Shown here: positions 52,313 to 59,689 of the stretch, piece after piece
How the letters are laid out: every line of letters begins with the position of its first letter
How positions within the stretch are numbered: the stretch's first letter is position 1
Origin: Sphingomonas bacterium
Lineage (GTDB): Bacteria; Pseudomonadota; Alphaproteobacteria; Sphingomonadales; Sphingomonadaceae
Assembly (NCBI RefSeq): GCF_903642285.1
Contig: NZ_CAHJWJ010000011.1
Span: forward strand, 27,369 to 91,368
Direction of reading: 5' to 3'
Length of the DNA: 64,000 bases
Program-made: the position numbers and the translations under genes
Notes under the pieces: model-generated
Told to the model about the DNA's origin: nothing
The model's input: the letters and a program-made list of their open reading frames with translations, nothing else
Databases searched by the model: none

Positions 52313-52651
52313 TCAGATCGCGAAGCTGGAGCCGCAGCCGCAGCCAGACGCGGCGTTCGGATTTTCCACCTTGAACGCCGCCCCGCCGAGCGATTCGACG
52401 TAATCGACCGCGCAACCGCGAACGAGATCGAGGCTGACGCTATCGACGACCAGCCGAACGCCATTCGTCTCGGCTACCGCGTCGTCGGTCGCGATGCCGT
52501 CGGCAAACCCGAATTTGTACTGAAATCCCGAACAGCCCCCGCCATCGACCGACAGACGAAGGATCGCGGGTTTGCCCTGCTTGCCCGCGATCGTCGCCAC
52601 ACGCGCGGCGGCGGAAGGCGTCAGGATAATTTCGGGTGCGAGCGTTGCCAT
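52313..52651 (-). CDS. erpA: Iron-sulfur cluster insertion protein ErpA
   Basis: 112 residues from ATG 52651, an A-type carrier that delivers Fe-S clusters to apoproteins. The three ligand cysteines are in VDGGGCSGFQYKF and SGCGCGSSF. The spacing is that of ErpA/IscA/HesB proteins; the C-terminal C-G-C-G-S-S-F and the alphaproteobacterial context next to xth favour ErpA. The frame extends upstream to 52717, where it would overlap the M23 peptidase, and is not used. Confidence 0.93.
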   Translation of the reverse strand: MATLAPEIILTPSAAARVATIAGKQGKPAILRLSVDGGGCSGFQYKFGFADGIATDDAVAETNGVRLVVDSVSLDLVRGCAVDYVESLGGAAFKVENPNAASGCGCGSSFAI

Positions 52652-52691
52652 CCACTGGAGATAGGACGCTGCCTCCCCAAGGGCAACCGGC

Positions 52692-53885
52692 TCAATCCTG
52701 CGGCGCGGGTCCGTCACTCGACACGGGTATCGAATGGATGGCCCGGTCCTGTGCCGCGAGCAGATAGTCGGCGGTGGTCAGGAACGGCACCGGGTTGACC
52801 GCATGACCGTCGATCCGGACTTCGTAATGGAGGTGCGATCCGGTCGAGCGACCCGTCGATCCCATCAATGCGATCAGTTCGCCGCGCTTCACATGCTGGT
52901 TCGCGGTGACGAGGATCTTGGACAAATGACCGTAGCGCGTGGCGATGCCCTTGCCATGATCGATCTCGACCATGTTGCCATAACCGCCCGTGCGTTCGGC
53001 ATGATCGACCATGCCGTCCGCGGTCGCGTAGATCGGGGTACCTATCGGGCCCCGGATATCCACGCCGGCATGCATCGCCGCGGTGCCCCGGAATGGATCG
53101 GTGCGGATGCCGAAATTGCTGGTGAAGGCCAGATGCTCGACCGGCTGGGTCGACGGGATGGCGATCGTCCCTTGCTGCAACGTGTCGAGCTTCTTCCACG
53201 TCTGGAACAAGGTGCGGAACTGCTGGTCGGCGCGCAGGTCGGCGACGGCCTCGGGACTGTTCGCTGCGATCAGCGGTCCGCCCATGGCTTGCGACGTGCC
53301 GCGCGCGAGGATGCGTTCGGGTTTCAGGCCGAGCTTGCGTACCGTGGCGGCGGTCTGCGCGTACCGTTGCTCCAGAACATGCCGGGCCTGCCCGGCCAGC
53401 GCGACCTGACGCGATTCGACCTTCGTCATCGGCGCGACCACATCCTTCGCCAGCCGGTCGGTCTGCGGATCGACCGACAATGTCGCGAGCGCGAACGTCT
53501 GCGCGTCACCCTTGCCGGTCAGCGCGGCGGCGATCAGCGCCTGGCGCTGTTCCATCCGCGCGGCATGGACCACGGCGAATTTGCGGATCGTCGTGACGCG
53601 CGCCTGCATGGCGTCGATTTGCCGTTCCATGTGGGCGATCTGCACGGCGGCGCTGGCCGGCGCGACGACCCCGACCGCCGCGGCGGCATGATAGGCGGCC
53701 TCCGCCGCGCCATACCCCGAAAAACCGAAGGCGACGACGCCGAATGCGGCGATCCCGGCCTGGGTCCGGCCCGCGACGCTGAAGCGGCGCAGGGCACGGC
53801 CATCATGGAACAGGACATCGCGGGTGGTGAAAAGCGCCCGGACACGTGACAAGACTGCGCCGGCGGTATCGGAAATCTTGGCCAT
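52692..53885 (-). CDS. M23-family peptidoglycan metallopeptidase
   Basis: 397 residues. A possible TM segment near 30-55 (GIAAFGVVAFGFSGYGAAEA), then a helical, coiled-coil-like region (about 80-240, with QIAHMERQIDAMQARVTTIRK), and a C-terminal LytM/M23 domain: AMHAGVDIRGPIGTPIYA (zinc His and Asp), GYGNMVEIDHGKGIATRYGHL, and the second zinc site SHLHYEVRIDG. All metal ligands are intact, so active endopeptidase is likely rather than an EnvC/NlpD-type degenerate activator. It acts in the periplasm. Confidence 0.9.
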   Translation of the reverse strand: MAKISDTAGAVLSRVRALFTTRDVLFHDGRALRRFSVAGRTQAGIAAFGVVAFGFSGYGAAEAAYHAAAAVGVVAPASAAVQIAHMERQIDAMQARVTTIRKFAVVHAARMEQRQALIAAALTGKGDAQTFALATLSVDPQTDRLAKDVVAPMTKVESRQVALAGQARHVLEQRYAQTAATVRKLGLKPERILARGTSQAMGGPLIAANSPEAVADLRADQQFRTLFQTWKKLDTLQQGTIAIPSTQPVEHLAFTSNFGIRTDPFRGTAAMHAGVDIRGPIGTPIYATADGMVDHAERTGGYGNMVEIDHGKGIATRYGHLSKILVTANQHVKRGELIALMGSTGRSTGSHLHYEVRIDGHAVNPVPFLTTADYLLAAQDRAIHSIPVSSDGPAPQD

Positions 53886-54124
53886 CGGACCCCAAAAGAT
53901 GCGCCTTCAGCCCGTACGGGACCCCGGCCTCGTTGCCGCGCCGGATACACACCCCGACCCGCCCCTGACCGCTCGATGTCTGGCCGACCTTGTCCGATCG
54001 GCGCAATAGCTTCGGGGCCGCCGCGCGTCAGACCGGCATCCGCCTGCGCCGAGCCGTTGAAGAGCCCGCCGATCATCGACCGAACTGGCCGGTATCGGCA
54101 GTTCCGCGCGCCGGACCCGTCGGC

Positions 54125-54580
54125 CTACAACGCCTTTACCGCCTCCAGCACCGCCGCGGCGTGGCCCGGGACGCGAACCTTGCGCCACGTCTTCGCTAGC
54201 GTGCCCGCCGCGTCGAACAGGAACGTCGCACGCTCGATCCCGAAATAGGTGCGGCCGTACATCGATTTTTCGCCCCAGACGCCGAACGCGTCGCAGACCG
54301 ATCCGTCGGTATCGCTGCCCAGCGTCACGCCGAGCGCGTATTTGGCGGCGAACTTGCCGTGGCTTTCGGGCGAGTCCTTGGAAACGCCCATCAGGCCCGC
54401 CCCGGCCGCAGCGAAATCCTCGCTCAAAGCCGTGAAGTCCTGCGCCTCTCGCGTGCAGCCGGACGTGTCGTCCTTGGGATAGAAATACACGATCGTCGGC
54501 GTCGGCAGGTCGCGGAGACGGACCGGCGTGCCGTCCGCGCCCGTCACCGTCACGTCAGGCATCATTGCGCCTTCATCCAT
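54125..54580 (-). CDS. bcp: Thioredoxin-dependent peroxiredoxin (Bcp)
   Basis: 151 residues (or 145 from the ATG at 54562). Peroxide reductase of the AhpC/TSA superfamily. The peroxidatic Cys is in KDDTSGCTREAQDFT, and a second Cys (GSVCDAFG, about residue 94) could resolve it; the usual Cys five residues after the first is missing. Y-F-G-I-E-R-A-T-F-L-F and the R of KTWRKVRVPGH fit Bcp. Its start overlaps the glnE stop by 8 nt with the longer start, or not at all with the shorter. Confidence 0.92.
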   Translation of the reverse strand: MDEGAMMPDVTVTGADGTPVRLRDLPTPTIVYFYPKDDTSGCTREAQDFTALSEDFAAAGAGLMGVSKDSPESHGKFAAKYALGVTLGSDTDGSVCDAFGVWGEKSMYGRTYFGIERATFLFDAAGTLAKTWRKVRVPGHAAAVLEAVKAL

Positions 54581-57215
54581 CGTTCGTCCCCGTCAGGTTT
54601 TGCCAGATCGCGCGAACGCTTTGCTGCGTTGTGGTCAGCGTTGCAACCACCGCCGCCCAATCGGCCAATCCGAGCGCGCGCGCGATCAACGCGCGCGTCG
54701 GCGCTGCGGGGTCCCGGCCGTCGGGTGCGACGAGCCGTAGTATGACCAGCGCACGCGTCAGGATATCGTTCGCCGCCCGTATCGCCGGCGGCAGATGTCC
54801 GGCGGCGACCAGGACATCGATCGCGCTTCCCAACCGGGGATCGAACCCCGTCCGATGGACCAGTTGCGCGATCTGCACGGCGAACTCCAGATCGACGAGC
54901 CCGCCCGGCGACAGCTTCACGTCGAGCGGCCCGGCAGGCGGCTTGTGCGCCGCCATGTCGCCCCGCATGCCTATCGCCGCCGCCACGATGTCGCGGTCCG
55001 GCCGCGCACCTTCCAGCACGTCGCGCAGGATCGTCGCCACCGCCGCGCGGGTCGCCGCCGATCCGAAGATCGGCCGCGCACGAGTCAGCGCCATATGTTC
55101 CCAGACCCATGCGTCCTCCCGCTGGTAACGGGCGAACGAATCGACCGTGACGACCAGCGGCCCCTGCGTACCCGACGGCCGCAACCGGGTATCGACCGTA
55201 TAGAGCGGCCCCGCAGCCGTCGCGACCGACAGCGCCGCGGTCATCCTTGCGGCAAGCCGATTGTAATATAGCGTCGCGCCCAACGGTCGCGCGCCATCCG
55301 ACTCGGCAGAGAAATCGCCGGTGAACAGATAGATCAGGTCCAAGTCCGAGGCGTGCGTCAGCTGTCCGCCGCCGAGCCGCCCCAGCGCAAGGATCGCAAA
55401 CTCGCTGCCGGGCACGCGGCCGTGCGTGGCGGCGAATGCCTCGACCGTTGCGGCACCGATCACCGCGATCGCCGCCTCCGCCACGCGGGCATAGCCTTCG
55501 GATACGATCAACGGATCGACGGTTCCGGCGACGATCCGGACGCCGAGCGCGAATTTCTTTTCGCCCACCACCCGTCGGACATGATCGAGCCGCCGCTCAT
55601 ATCCGACCGCGTCGCCGCCGCGCATTTCCGCCGCCAGCGTGTCGACATCGCCGACGTCGTCGAATGCGGTCGCATCGATCAACCCGTCGAGCAACGCCGG
55701 CTGCCGCCCCAAAGCCTCCGCCAACGGCGCGGCATGGCTGAGTATCAGCGTCAGCAGCGTCGCCAGCGCTGGCCGTGCATCCAGCAAGCGGAACAAATTG
55801 ATCGCGCTCGGCAGATGTTCGAGCAAGGCGTCGAACCGGAGCAGGACCGCCTGTGGATCGGGCGCGCCGCCGATCGCCGGGACCAGCGTCGGCAGTGCCG
55901 CCTCCAGCGCCGCGCGCGCCGCGGGGCTGCGCAGCGCGGGATAGGTGCCCGCCCGCCACGCCTCCAGTCTCGTCCGGGCCGCTGCCGGGTCCGGAAAACC
56001 GGCGATCGCCAGGTTTTCTTCCAGTGCCACCGGATCGTGAACGAGCATCGGCGGCGAGCCATCGTCCAGTGCGTCGTAGAGCGTCCCGACCGCCGCCACC
56101 CGAGGCGCGAGCAGCGCGATCAGCGCATCTCCGTCCTTCAGCCCGTGCAACCGCGCCACACCGTCCAGCGCTTCGCCCGTGGGCAAGGCGTGGGTCTGAC
56201 GATCGTCGATCATCTGCACACGGTGTTCGATCGTGCGAAGCAGCGTGTAGCCATCGATCAGCGCCGCCGCCTCGTCCGCGCCGATCCACCCCGCCGCCGC
56301 CAATGCCGCCAGCGCATCCCGCGTCGCGGGCGCGCGAACCGACGGATCGCGGCCGCCGTGGATCAGCTGATGGATCTGCGCATAGAATTCCGCCTCGCGG
56401 ATACCGCCGCGCCCCCGCTTCAGATCATAGCCCGGCCCGAGCCGCTGCCCCTGCGCGTGATGGTCGCGGATCAGTCGCGACATCCCGCGGAGTTCGCGCA
56501 CCGCACCGAAATCCAGCGTGCGCCGCCAGACGAAGGGACGGATCGCGTCCAGGAACCGCGTACCGAGCGCGATGTCGCCCGCCGCCGCGCGTGCGCGAAT
56601 GAACGCCGCGCGCTCCCAGGGCAGCGCCTGCGATTCGTAATATCCAATTGCGGCATCGACGGGCAGCGCGATCGGCGTCGCTTCGGGGGAGGGCCGCAGG
56701 CGAAGATCGACGCGAAGGACATAGCCGTCGCCGTCGCGCGCCTGAAGCAGTTCCACCACGCGCCGCGCGATCCGGACGGCGGCCTCCTCGGGCACCTCGC
56801 GCGGGCGACAGGGCAGCGTATCGGGATCGAAGATCAGGATCGGGTCGATATCCGACGAATAATTGAGTTCGCGACTGCCCTGTTTGCCGAGCGCGATGCC
56901 GGCAAACCCGCGGATCGGTTCGTCGGGCGTGCGTTCGGCAATAGCAGCGCGGATCGCGGTATCCAGCGCCCGATCGGCAAAGTCGCTGAGCGCTTGCGTT
57001 ACCCCGGTCAGATCGAGAATGCCGGCAAGGTCGCCGATCGCGACCGACAGCGCCAGCGCCCGTCGATCGAGCCGAAGCCGTTTCGCGGTCGGCATGTCCG
57101 GCGTCGAGGAAGAGGCGGTCAGGTCCAGCCGCCCATCGGCCAAGGCTTCGGCGATCGCCGGTTCGCGTTCCAGCAGCAGACGAAGGAACGGCGACCATGA
57201 TATCGCCCGCGTCAT
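54573..57215 (-). CDS. glnE: Bifunctional glutamine synthetase adenylyltransferase/deadenylase
   Basis: 880 residues from ATG 57215. Two nucleotidyltransferase domains: the N-terminal adenylyl-removing one with GFAGIALGKQGSRELNYSSDIDPILIFD and the C-terminal adenylylating one with FAILALGRLGGGQLTHASDLDLIYLF, joined by PII-uridylyltransferase-like helical linkers (RGRGGIREAEFYAQIHQLIHG and LKLSPGGLVDLEFAVQIAQL-type segments). It regulates glutamine synthetase by reversible adenylylation. Start 57215 gives MTRAISWSPFLRLLLERE, which fits the family; in-frame starts at 57254 and 57290 exist. Confidence 0.94.
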   Translation of the reverse strand: MTRAISWSPFLRLLLEREPAIAEALADGRLDLTASSSTPDMPTAKRLRLDRRALALSVAIGDLAGILDLTGVTQALSDFADRALDTAIRAAIAERTPDEPIRGFAGIALGKQGSRELNYSSDIDPILIFDPDTLPCRPREVPEEAAVRIARRVVELLQARDGDGYVLRVDLRLRPSPEATPIALPVDAAIGYYESQALPWERAAFIRARAAAGDIALGTRFLDAIRPFVWRRTLDFGAVRELRGMSRLIRDHHAQGQRLGPGYDLKRGRGGIREAEFYAQIHQLIHGGRDPSVRAPATRDALAALAAAGWIGADEAAALIDGYTLLRTIEHRVQMIDDRQTHALPTGEALDGVARLHGLKDGDALIALLAPRVAAVGTLYDALDDGSPPMLVHDPVALEENLAIAGFPDPAAARTRLEAWRAGTYPALRSPAARAALEAALPTLVPAIGGAPDPQAVLLRFDALLEHLPSAINLFRLLDARPALATLLTLILSHAAPLAEALGRQPALLDGLIDATAFDDVGDVDTLAAEMRGGDAVGYERRLDHVRRVVGEKKFALGVRIVAGTVDPLIVSEGYARVAEAAIAVIGAATVEAFAATHGRVPGSEFAILALGRLGGGQLTHASDLDLIYLFTGDFSAESDGARPLGATLYYNRLAARMTAALSVATAAGPLYTVDTRLRPSGTQGPLVVTVDSFARYQREDAWVWEHMALTRARPIFGSAATRAAVATILRDVLEGARPDRDIVAAAIGMRGDMAAHKPPAGPLDVKLSPGGLVDLEFAVQIAQLVHRTGFDPRLGSAIDVLVAAGHLPPAIRAANDILTRALVILRLVAPDGRDPAAPTRALIARALGLADWAAVVATLTTTQQSVRAIWQNLTGTNDG

Positions 57216-57320
57216 CGCACCGCGCAGGTTCGTTCGGGAGAAAAACGCTTGCATGGAATTCGCGCATTCTTGCGGTAAATAAAGGCGCAACGATTAACAG
57301 GCCCGAACGTTTTACGCTCT

Positions 57321-57500
57321 ATGGCAAATCTGGTTGCCCTTTCCCAAACGCACAGCCGCGGCAGCTATGTCGTCGCGGGTCCGGTGCGCACGGGCGCGAT
57401 CGGCGATATCCTTCGCGCATCGTTCACGCCGGGCAGGCTCGTCGAAGACGATATCGACCGCCTGCTCGCTCAACTTGATCGGCTAAGCGAACTGGCTTGA
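57321..57500 (+). CDS. 59-residue hypothetical protein upstream of the stress locus
   Basis: Starts MANLVALSQTHSRG and ends in LIRL-like amphipathic helix (DDIDRLLAQLDRLSELA), with a Gly/Val middle. It is divergent from glnE and its stop lies 3 nt from the ecfG stop on the other strand. Codon third positions are GC-rich and the frame is free of stops. A longer overlapping frame (57197-57478) has different, unrecognisable content. I do not know the family. Too short to be sure; it has the look of a conserved small cytosolic protein. Confidence 0.55.
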   Translation: MANLVALSQTHSRGSYVVAGPVRTGAIGDILRASFTPGRLVEDDIDRLLAQLDRLSELA

Positions 57501-57503
57501 CGA

Positions 57504-58160
57504 TTAGCGGCCGCGGCTCAGCCCGTCGACCTCCGCCATGATCGTATCCAATGCGGTCTTGCTCGAATCGACTTCGAACGACCGCCTCGATGGCAATGTG
57601 CCGCCCGCCATCAATGCCTCCAGTGCGACACGACCGCGCGCGACCCGGCTTTTGATCGTACCGACCGCGACATTGCAGATGTCCGCCGCCTCCTCATAGG
57701 CGAATCCGCCCGCGCCGACCAGGATCAGCGCCTCGCGTTGCGGCTGGGGCAGATGAAGCAATGCGCGTTGCATGTCGCCCAATTCCACATGACGATCCTG
57801 GCTCGCCGGTGCCGCCAGAATGCGGTCGGCGACCAGATCGTCCCACTCGCCCTTGAAGCGGGCACGTCGCATTTGCGAAAGGTAGAGGTTGCGCAGGATG
57901 ATGAACGTCCATGCCCGCATGTTGGTGCCGGCCTGGAAACGCTTGCGCGCCGCCCACGCCTTCAGCAACGTCTCCTGGACGAGATCGTCCGCGAGATCGC
58001 GGCTGCCGGACAGCGAGCGGCCGAACGCGCGTAGATGCGGGATCACTTGCCCCAGTTGTACCTTGAATTCGGGATCGGACAACGAAACATGTTCGACGAC
58101 GACCAACTCGCCTTCGTCATCGTCCTCGTCGCGGACATCGCGCGGCGCGGTTGGCGTCAT
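57504..58160 (-). CDS. ecfG: General stress response sigma factor EcfG
   Basis: 218 residues, sigma-70 ECF group 15. Sigma region 2: DLADDLVQETLLKAWAARKRF and NMRAWTFIILRNLYLSQMRR. Region 4: LPQPQREALILVGAGGFAYEEAADICNVAVGTIKSRVARGR. An acidic N-terminal extension (DEDDDEGELVVVEHVSLSDPEF) and C-terminal tail are added. Kept inactive by NepR until PhyR~P binds NepR; promoter consensus GGAAC-N16/17-CGTT occurs at several sites in this window. Here ecfG is separated from nepR by phyR and a 45-residue membrane protein. Confidence 0.93.
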   Translation of the reverse strand: MTPTAPRDVRDEDDDEGELVVVEHVSLSDPEFKVQLGQVIPHLRAFGRSLSGSRDLADDLVQETLLKAWAARKRFQAGTNMRAWTFIILRNLYLSQMRRARFKGEWDDLVADRILAAPASQDRHVELGDMQRALLHLPQPQREALILVGAGGFAYEEAADICNVAVGTIKSRVARGRVALEALMAGGTLPSRRSFEVDSSKTALDTIMAEVDGLSRGR

Positions 58161-58252
58161 TGGAATTTCTCACCCCGATCCGCGGGTAGGCCCCGGCGCA
58201 TCCAACATAGGAACCCGATCCGCCGATTGCCAGCGGTCATACGGCCCCGTCC

Positions 58253-58390
58253 TCAGCGGAAGAACAGGATCGCGAAGACGACAATGATCAGCACCAGCGA
58301 GATACCGAGAATATAACGCACGCGGCCGGTCGTCTCACCTGCGCGGGCATCCACGGCACCCAATTCGGTTGGTTCATTCGGATCGTTCAT
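58253..58390 (-). CDS. 45-residue single-TM protein between phyR and ecfG
   Basis: Reads MNDPNEPTELGAVDARAGET, then a basic T-G-R-V-R-Y and one TM helix (ILGISLVLIIVVFAILFF) ending in Arg: an N-in small membrane protein. It lies 64 nt after phyR and 92 nt before ecfG on the same strand. Similar small hydrophobic proteins sit in this place in sphingomonads but I know no function. Too short for standard gene calling; the reading frame, hydrophobicity and position support it. Confidence 0.65.
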   Translation of the reverse strand: MNDPNEPTELGAVDARAGETTGRVRYILGISLVLIIVVFAILFFR

Positions 58391-58454
58391 GATTCCCAAA
58401 CCTTCCAGAACCGTTTTGGCTCCGTAACTTTCTCGATAAATACCGACTCGAAGC

Positions 58455-59258
58455 TCAGGCCACCGGTACCGTGTTCTGATCGAAGAACAGCGCCTGGCTG
58501 ATCGCCGCCTTCACCGTCGACCGCTGGAACGGCTTGGTGATGAGGAACGTCGGCTCCGGTCGCTCGCCCGTCAGCAGCCGTTCGGGGAAGGCGGTGATGA
58601 AAATCACGGGGACGTCGAACTCGGCGAGGATGTCCTTCACCGCATCGATCCCCGAGCTGTCGTCCGCCAGTTGGATGTCGGCCAGCACCAAACCCGGTCG
58701 ATCCTCCATCGCGAGACCGACCGCCTCGTCGCGCGTCACCGCGACACCGGTCACGTCGTGACCGAGGTCGCGGACGATCGTCTCGATATCCATCGCGATC
58801 AGCGGCTCATCCTCGATGATCAGCACGCGGGCGTGCGTCTGCTGCTCGATCTCCGCCATGGCTTCGGCAACCAGTTCGTCGACTTCGCCGGCGTCGACCT
58901 CGATCAGAAAGGCGGCGTCCTCCTGCGTGAAACCTTCCATCGCCGTCAGCAGCAACGCCTGACGCGACAACGGCGTCATTCGCGCGAGGCGCGCGCGGGC
59001 GGTCGCCTCATGCCCTTCGGCCAACACGTCGGCCCGTTCGGCATCTTCGTCGAAATTCGTCGAATTCCATATGCCCTGGAACATCCGGTAAAGCCCCAGC
59101 CGAGGATCGACATCGCGCGGAAATTGGTCGGGCGCGGCGACGATCGCCTCCAGCGTGGCGCGGACATATTGATCGCCATGCGTCTGGCTACCGGTCAAGG
59201 CGCGGCCATAGCGGCGCAGGAAAGGAAGATGCGGGGCAAGCTGCTGACCGAGCGACAT
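58455..59258 (-). CDS. phyR: General stress response regulator PhyR
   Basis: 267 residues. An N-terminal sigma-factor-like domain (about 1-138; LPFLRRYGRALTGSQTHGD, LTAMEGFTQEDAAFLIE) that mimics EcfG and captures NepR, joined to a C-terminal receiver: VLIIEDEPLIAMDIE, phosphoacceptor Asp194 in VLADIQLADD, and VIFITAFPERLL. This is the partner switch of the alphaproteobacterial general stress response. It is divergent from nepR-phyP; a candidate EcfG promoter (59390-59415) lies upstream, giving possible autoregulation. Confidence 0.95.
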   Translation of the reverse strand: MSLGQQLAPHLPFLRRYGRALTGSQTHGDQYVRATLEAIVAAPDQFPRDVDPRLGLYRMFQGIWNSTNFDEDAERADVLAEGHEATARARLARMTPLSRQALLLTAMEGFTQEDAAFLIEVDAGEVDELVAEAMAEIEQQTHARVLIIEDEPLIAMDIETIVRDLGHDVTGVAVTRDEAVGLAMEDRPGLVLADIQLADDSSGIDAVKDILAEFDVPVIFITAFPERLLTGERPEPTFLITKPFQRSTVKAAISQALFFDQNTVPVA

Positions 59259-59389
59259 GGGGGTGTGATACTCCTGATCTGAAGACGCTCAATGTGCCCA
59301 GCACCGCGTGGTTGCAACCCGAACATCGGCAGAAGCCGAAATCCGGGAACACGAGACATGCGGGGTTTTTCGCGCCTGACGCGGGAACC

Positions 59390-59415
59390 AACGAGCGGAT
59401 ATTTGGTTTCGTTCA
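59390..59415 (-). promoter_or_regulatory. Candidate EcfG promoter of phyR
   Basis: Minus strand TGAAC (59415-59411), 17 nt, CGTT (59393-59390): one mismatch in the -35. It is about 130 nt upstream of the phyR ATG. Autoregulation of phyR by EcfG is known in other species. Confidence 0.45.
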
Positions 59416-59501
59416 CAGGAATATGCCTGTCGCAGGTGTTGCCGAATACGATATGGGTTAATGCGTCGCTTCTTTGAGGCTGACAGGGGGATATTTTTAA
59501 T

Positions 59502-59663
59502 TTGGGCCAGGACACGCCGAAGCGATCGAGCAAGGACGACAGCAAGGCCCGCGTGCAGGGCAAGGATCGCGATATGGGATCGGCGCTTCGTTCCGTATAT
59601 CTGAAGACGGTCGAAGAGTCGGTACCGGCGGAGATGCTCGATCTTCTCGGCAAATTACACTGA
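59502..59663 (+). CDS. nepR: Anti-sigma factor NepR (short, TTG start)
   Basis: 53 residues from TTG 59502: a charged start (GQDTPKRSSKDDSKARVQGK) and the family core MGSALRSVYLKTVEESVPAEM-LDLLGKL, which matches NepR (pattern LR-x-V-Y-x-x-T-V-E-E-x-x-P-x-E-M-x-D-L-L). AGGGGG (59485-59490) lies 11 nt before the TTG. It binds EcfG and holds it inactive; PhyR~P sequesters it. The short size and TTG start mean it is easily missed. It precedes phyP by 26 nt, in an operon divergent from phyR. Confidence 0.9.
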   Translation: MGQDTPKRSSKDDSKARVQGKDRDMGSALRSVYLKTVEESVPAEMLDLLGKLH

Positions 59664-59689
59664 CGACCGGGCCAGATGGCCATGGCGTG

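Noticed and set aside
57197..57478. 93-codon frame overlapping the glnE start region and the 59-codon gene
   Set aside because: It overlaps the glnE N-terminus and its product is unlike any protein family; the 59-codon frame has better start spacing and composition.
59384..59413. GGAAC...CGTT on the plus strand before nepR
   Set aside because: The spacer is 21 nt, too long for an EcfG promoter; the overlapping minus-strand TGAAC-N17-CGTT is the better reading.
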